Positions 63,519 through 64,000 of a stretch of 64,000 nucleotides of DNA are shown in pieces. Position 1 is the first letter of the stretch. Each line of letters starts with the position of its first letter. Source of the stretch: Alkalicoccus saliphilus. Lineage in GTDB: Bacteria; Bacillota; Bacilli; Bacillales; Salisediminibacteriaceae. The position numbers and the translations under genes are program-made. Below the pieces are notes generated by a model. It was not told the origin of the DNA, ran no database searches, and saw nothing but the letters and a program-made list of their open reading frames with translations. The stretch lies in contig NZ_PZJJ01000003.1 in the NCBI RefSeq assembly GCF_003044065.1, positions 1 to 64,000 of the forward strand, given 5' to 3'.

Positions 63519-63551
63519 AAAAGGTGCAGGAGGTAGTTTCCTGCACCTTTT
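63519..63551. terminator. Bidirectional terminator
   Basis: AAAAGGTGCAGGA pairs with TCCTGCACCTTTT between convergent genes. Confidence 0.85.
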
Positions 63552-63574
63552 CATATGATGTACTGCTGAGCGTT

Positions 63575-64000
63575 TTAAAGAAGGGACGATCCTCCGTCGA
63601 TAAACAGCTCAGTTCCTGTAATATGGCTGGAAGCATCGGAAGCGAGGAACGAAACAAGGTCTGCCACCTGATCGGGATGACCGGGCCCTCCTTCCAGAGG
63701 CTGATCACCTTCAGGGAACTCTACAGGAATCTCGATTTTCTCGAGTTTTTCATCTTTAGGAAACGTGTTGTCTCCAATATTGGTATCTATAAAACCGGGG
63801 CAGATAGTGTTTACACGTATACGGTAGTTGGACAGTTCCAGTGCAGCCATTCTGCCGAAAGCCACCTGTGCAGCTTTGGAACTGCTGTAGGCGGACATGC
63901 CGAAGTTGGAGAAAACCCGTGTGCCGTTAACGGAGCTCGTCAGAATAATACTTCCGCCGTTCTTTTTCATATGGGGAACAGCGTATTTCACTGTCAGGAA
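63575..64000 (-). CDS. SDR-family oxidoreductase (partial)
   Basis: This is the C-terminal part of a classical short-chain dehydrogenase; its start lies beyond the right edge of the window. Visible are the strand GGSIILTSSV with the catalytic Ser, the active-site SAYSSSKAA (Tyr-x3-Lys), RVNTICPGFIDTNI and the closing ITGTELFIDGGSSLL. The Rossmann nucleotide motif is outside the window. An insertion of about 15 residues (KLEKIEIPVEFPEGDQPLEG) in the substrate loop is like that of bacterial SDRs annotated as 3-ketoacyl-ACP reductase-like; the substrate is unknown. Confidence 0.85.
   Translation of the reverse strand, partial: FLTVKYAVPHMKKNGGSIILTSSVNGTRVFSNFGMSAYSSSKAAQVAFGRMAALELSNYRIRVNTICPGFIDTNIGDNTFPKDEKLEKIEIPVEFPEGDQPLEGGPGHPDQVADLVSFLASDASSHITGTELFIDGGSSLL

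Overview
The window looks like a chromosomal segment from a moderately halophilic or alkaliphilic member of the Bacillaceae (low-GC Firmicutes, Bacillus-like). The evidence is Bacillus-type gene order (sigW-rsiW-cdaA-cdaR-glmM, salA followed by kbaA), a glmS ribozyme, strong AGGAGG-type ribosome binding sites with frequent GTG/TTG starts, SleB-, KbaA- and CdaR-type proteins, and strikingly acidic secreted proteins (Vpr-like protease, PhoA, lipoproteins, CdaR tail). The species cannot be fixed from sequence alone.

Layout. 1-1000: unresolved DNA, a truncated IS110 transposase and a decayed repeat. 1.1-8.7 kb: an orphan hydroxamate-type N-hydroxylase, an AEC transporter, a SleB-like cell wall hydrolase, a quinone oxidoreductase, a secreted LVIVD-repeat protein and an AbrB-type membrane protein. 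9-12.2 kb: an unknown protein, a zinc alcohol dehydrogenase, a tiny LSm-like protein and a lipoprotein. 12.4-15.7 kb: NarL-type sensor kinase, response regulator and a membrane protein with an eroded HD-GYP domain. 15.9-20.2 kb: an old-yellow-enzyme homologue, then ornithine aminotransferase and pyrroline-5-carboxylate dehydrogenase (arginine/ornithine to glutamate) behind a sigma-54-type promoter. 20.7-24.7 kb: Vpr-like subtilase, two very small genes, signal peptidase I. 25.3-28.9 kb: a Tat-signal gluconate-dehydrogenase-type pair in one operon with tatA-tatC. 29.3-34.1 kb: salA, kbaA, a lone 5S rRNA gene, seven tRNA genes in two clusters and a DUF1883 gene. 34.3-40 kb: sigW-rsiW, then cdaA-cdaR-glmM. 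40.7-45.8 kb: a divergent mannitol PTS operon (mtlA, mtlR, mtlF, mtlD) that separates glmM from the ribozyme-controlled glmS at 46.7 kb. 48.7-64 kb: small membrane and RDD proteins, KatG with a PerR-like box, ZIP transporter, a cysteine-free UDG-family protein, a V4R-STAS protein, isochorismatase-family hydrolase, DASS anion transporter behind a C14 tract, alkaline phosphatase, a non-canonical NRAMP protein, the NAD(P)HX repair enzyme and a partial SDR.

The most unusual signal is a family of roughly 380-430 bp non-coding foldback elements (four full copies at 4.4, 20.2, 24.8 and 40.1 kb, plus partial copies near 0.9, 32.8 and possibly 35.9 kb). Each full copy has imperfect terminal inverted repeats (TGTTNATNAA-like) and sits between two copies of the local transcription-terminator hairpin. 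The hairpin sequence differs from locus to locus but is duplicated within each locus (32 bp identical at 24.8/25.2 kb). This suggests a mobile element that targets terminators and duplicates them on insertion.
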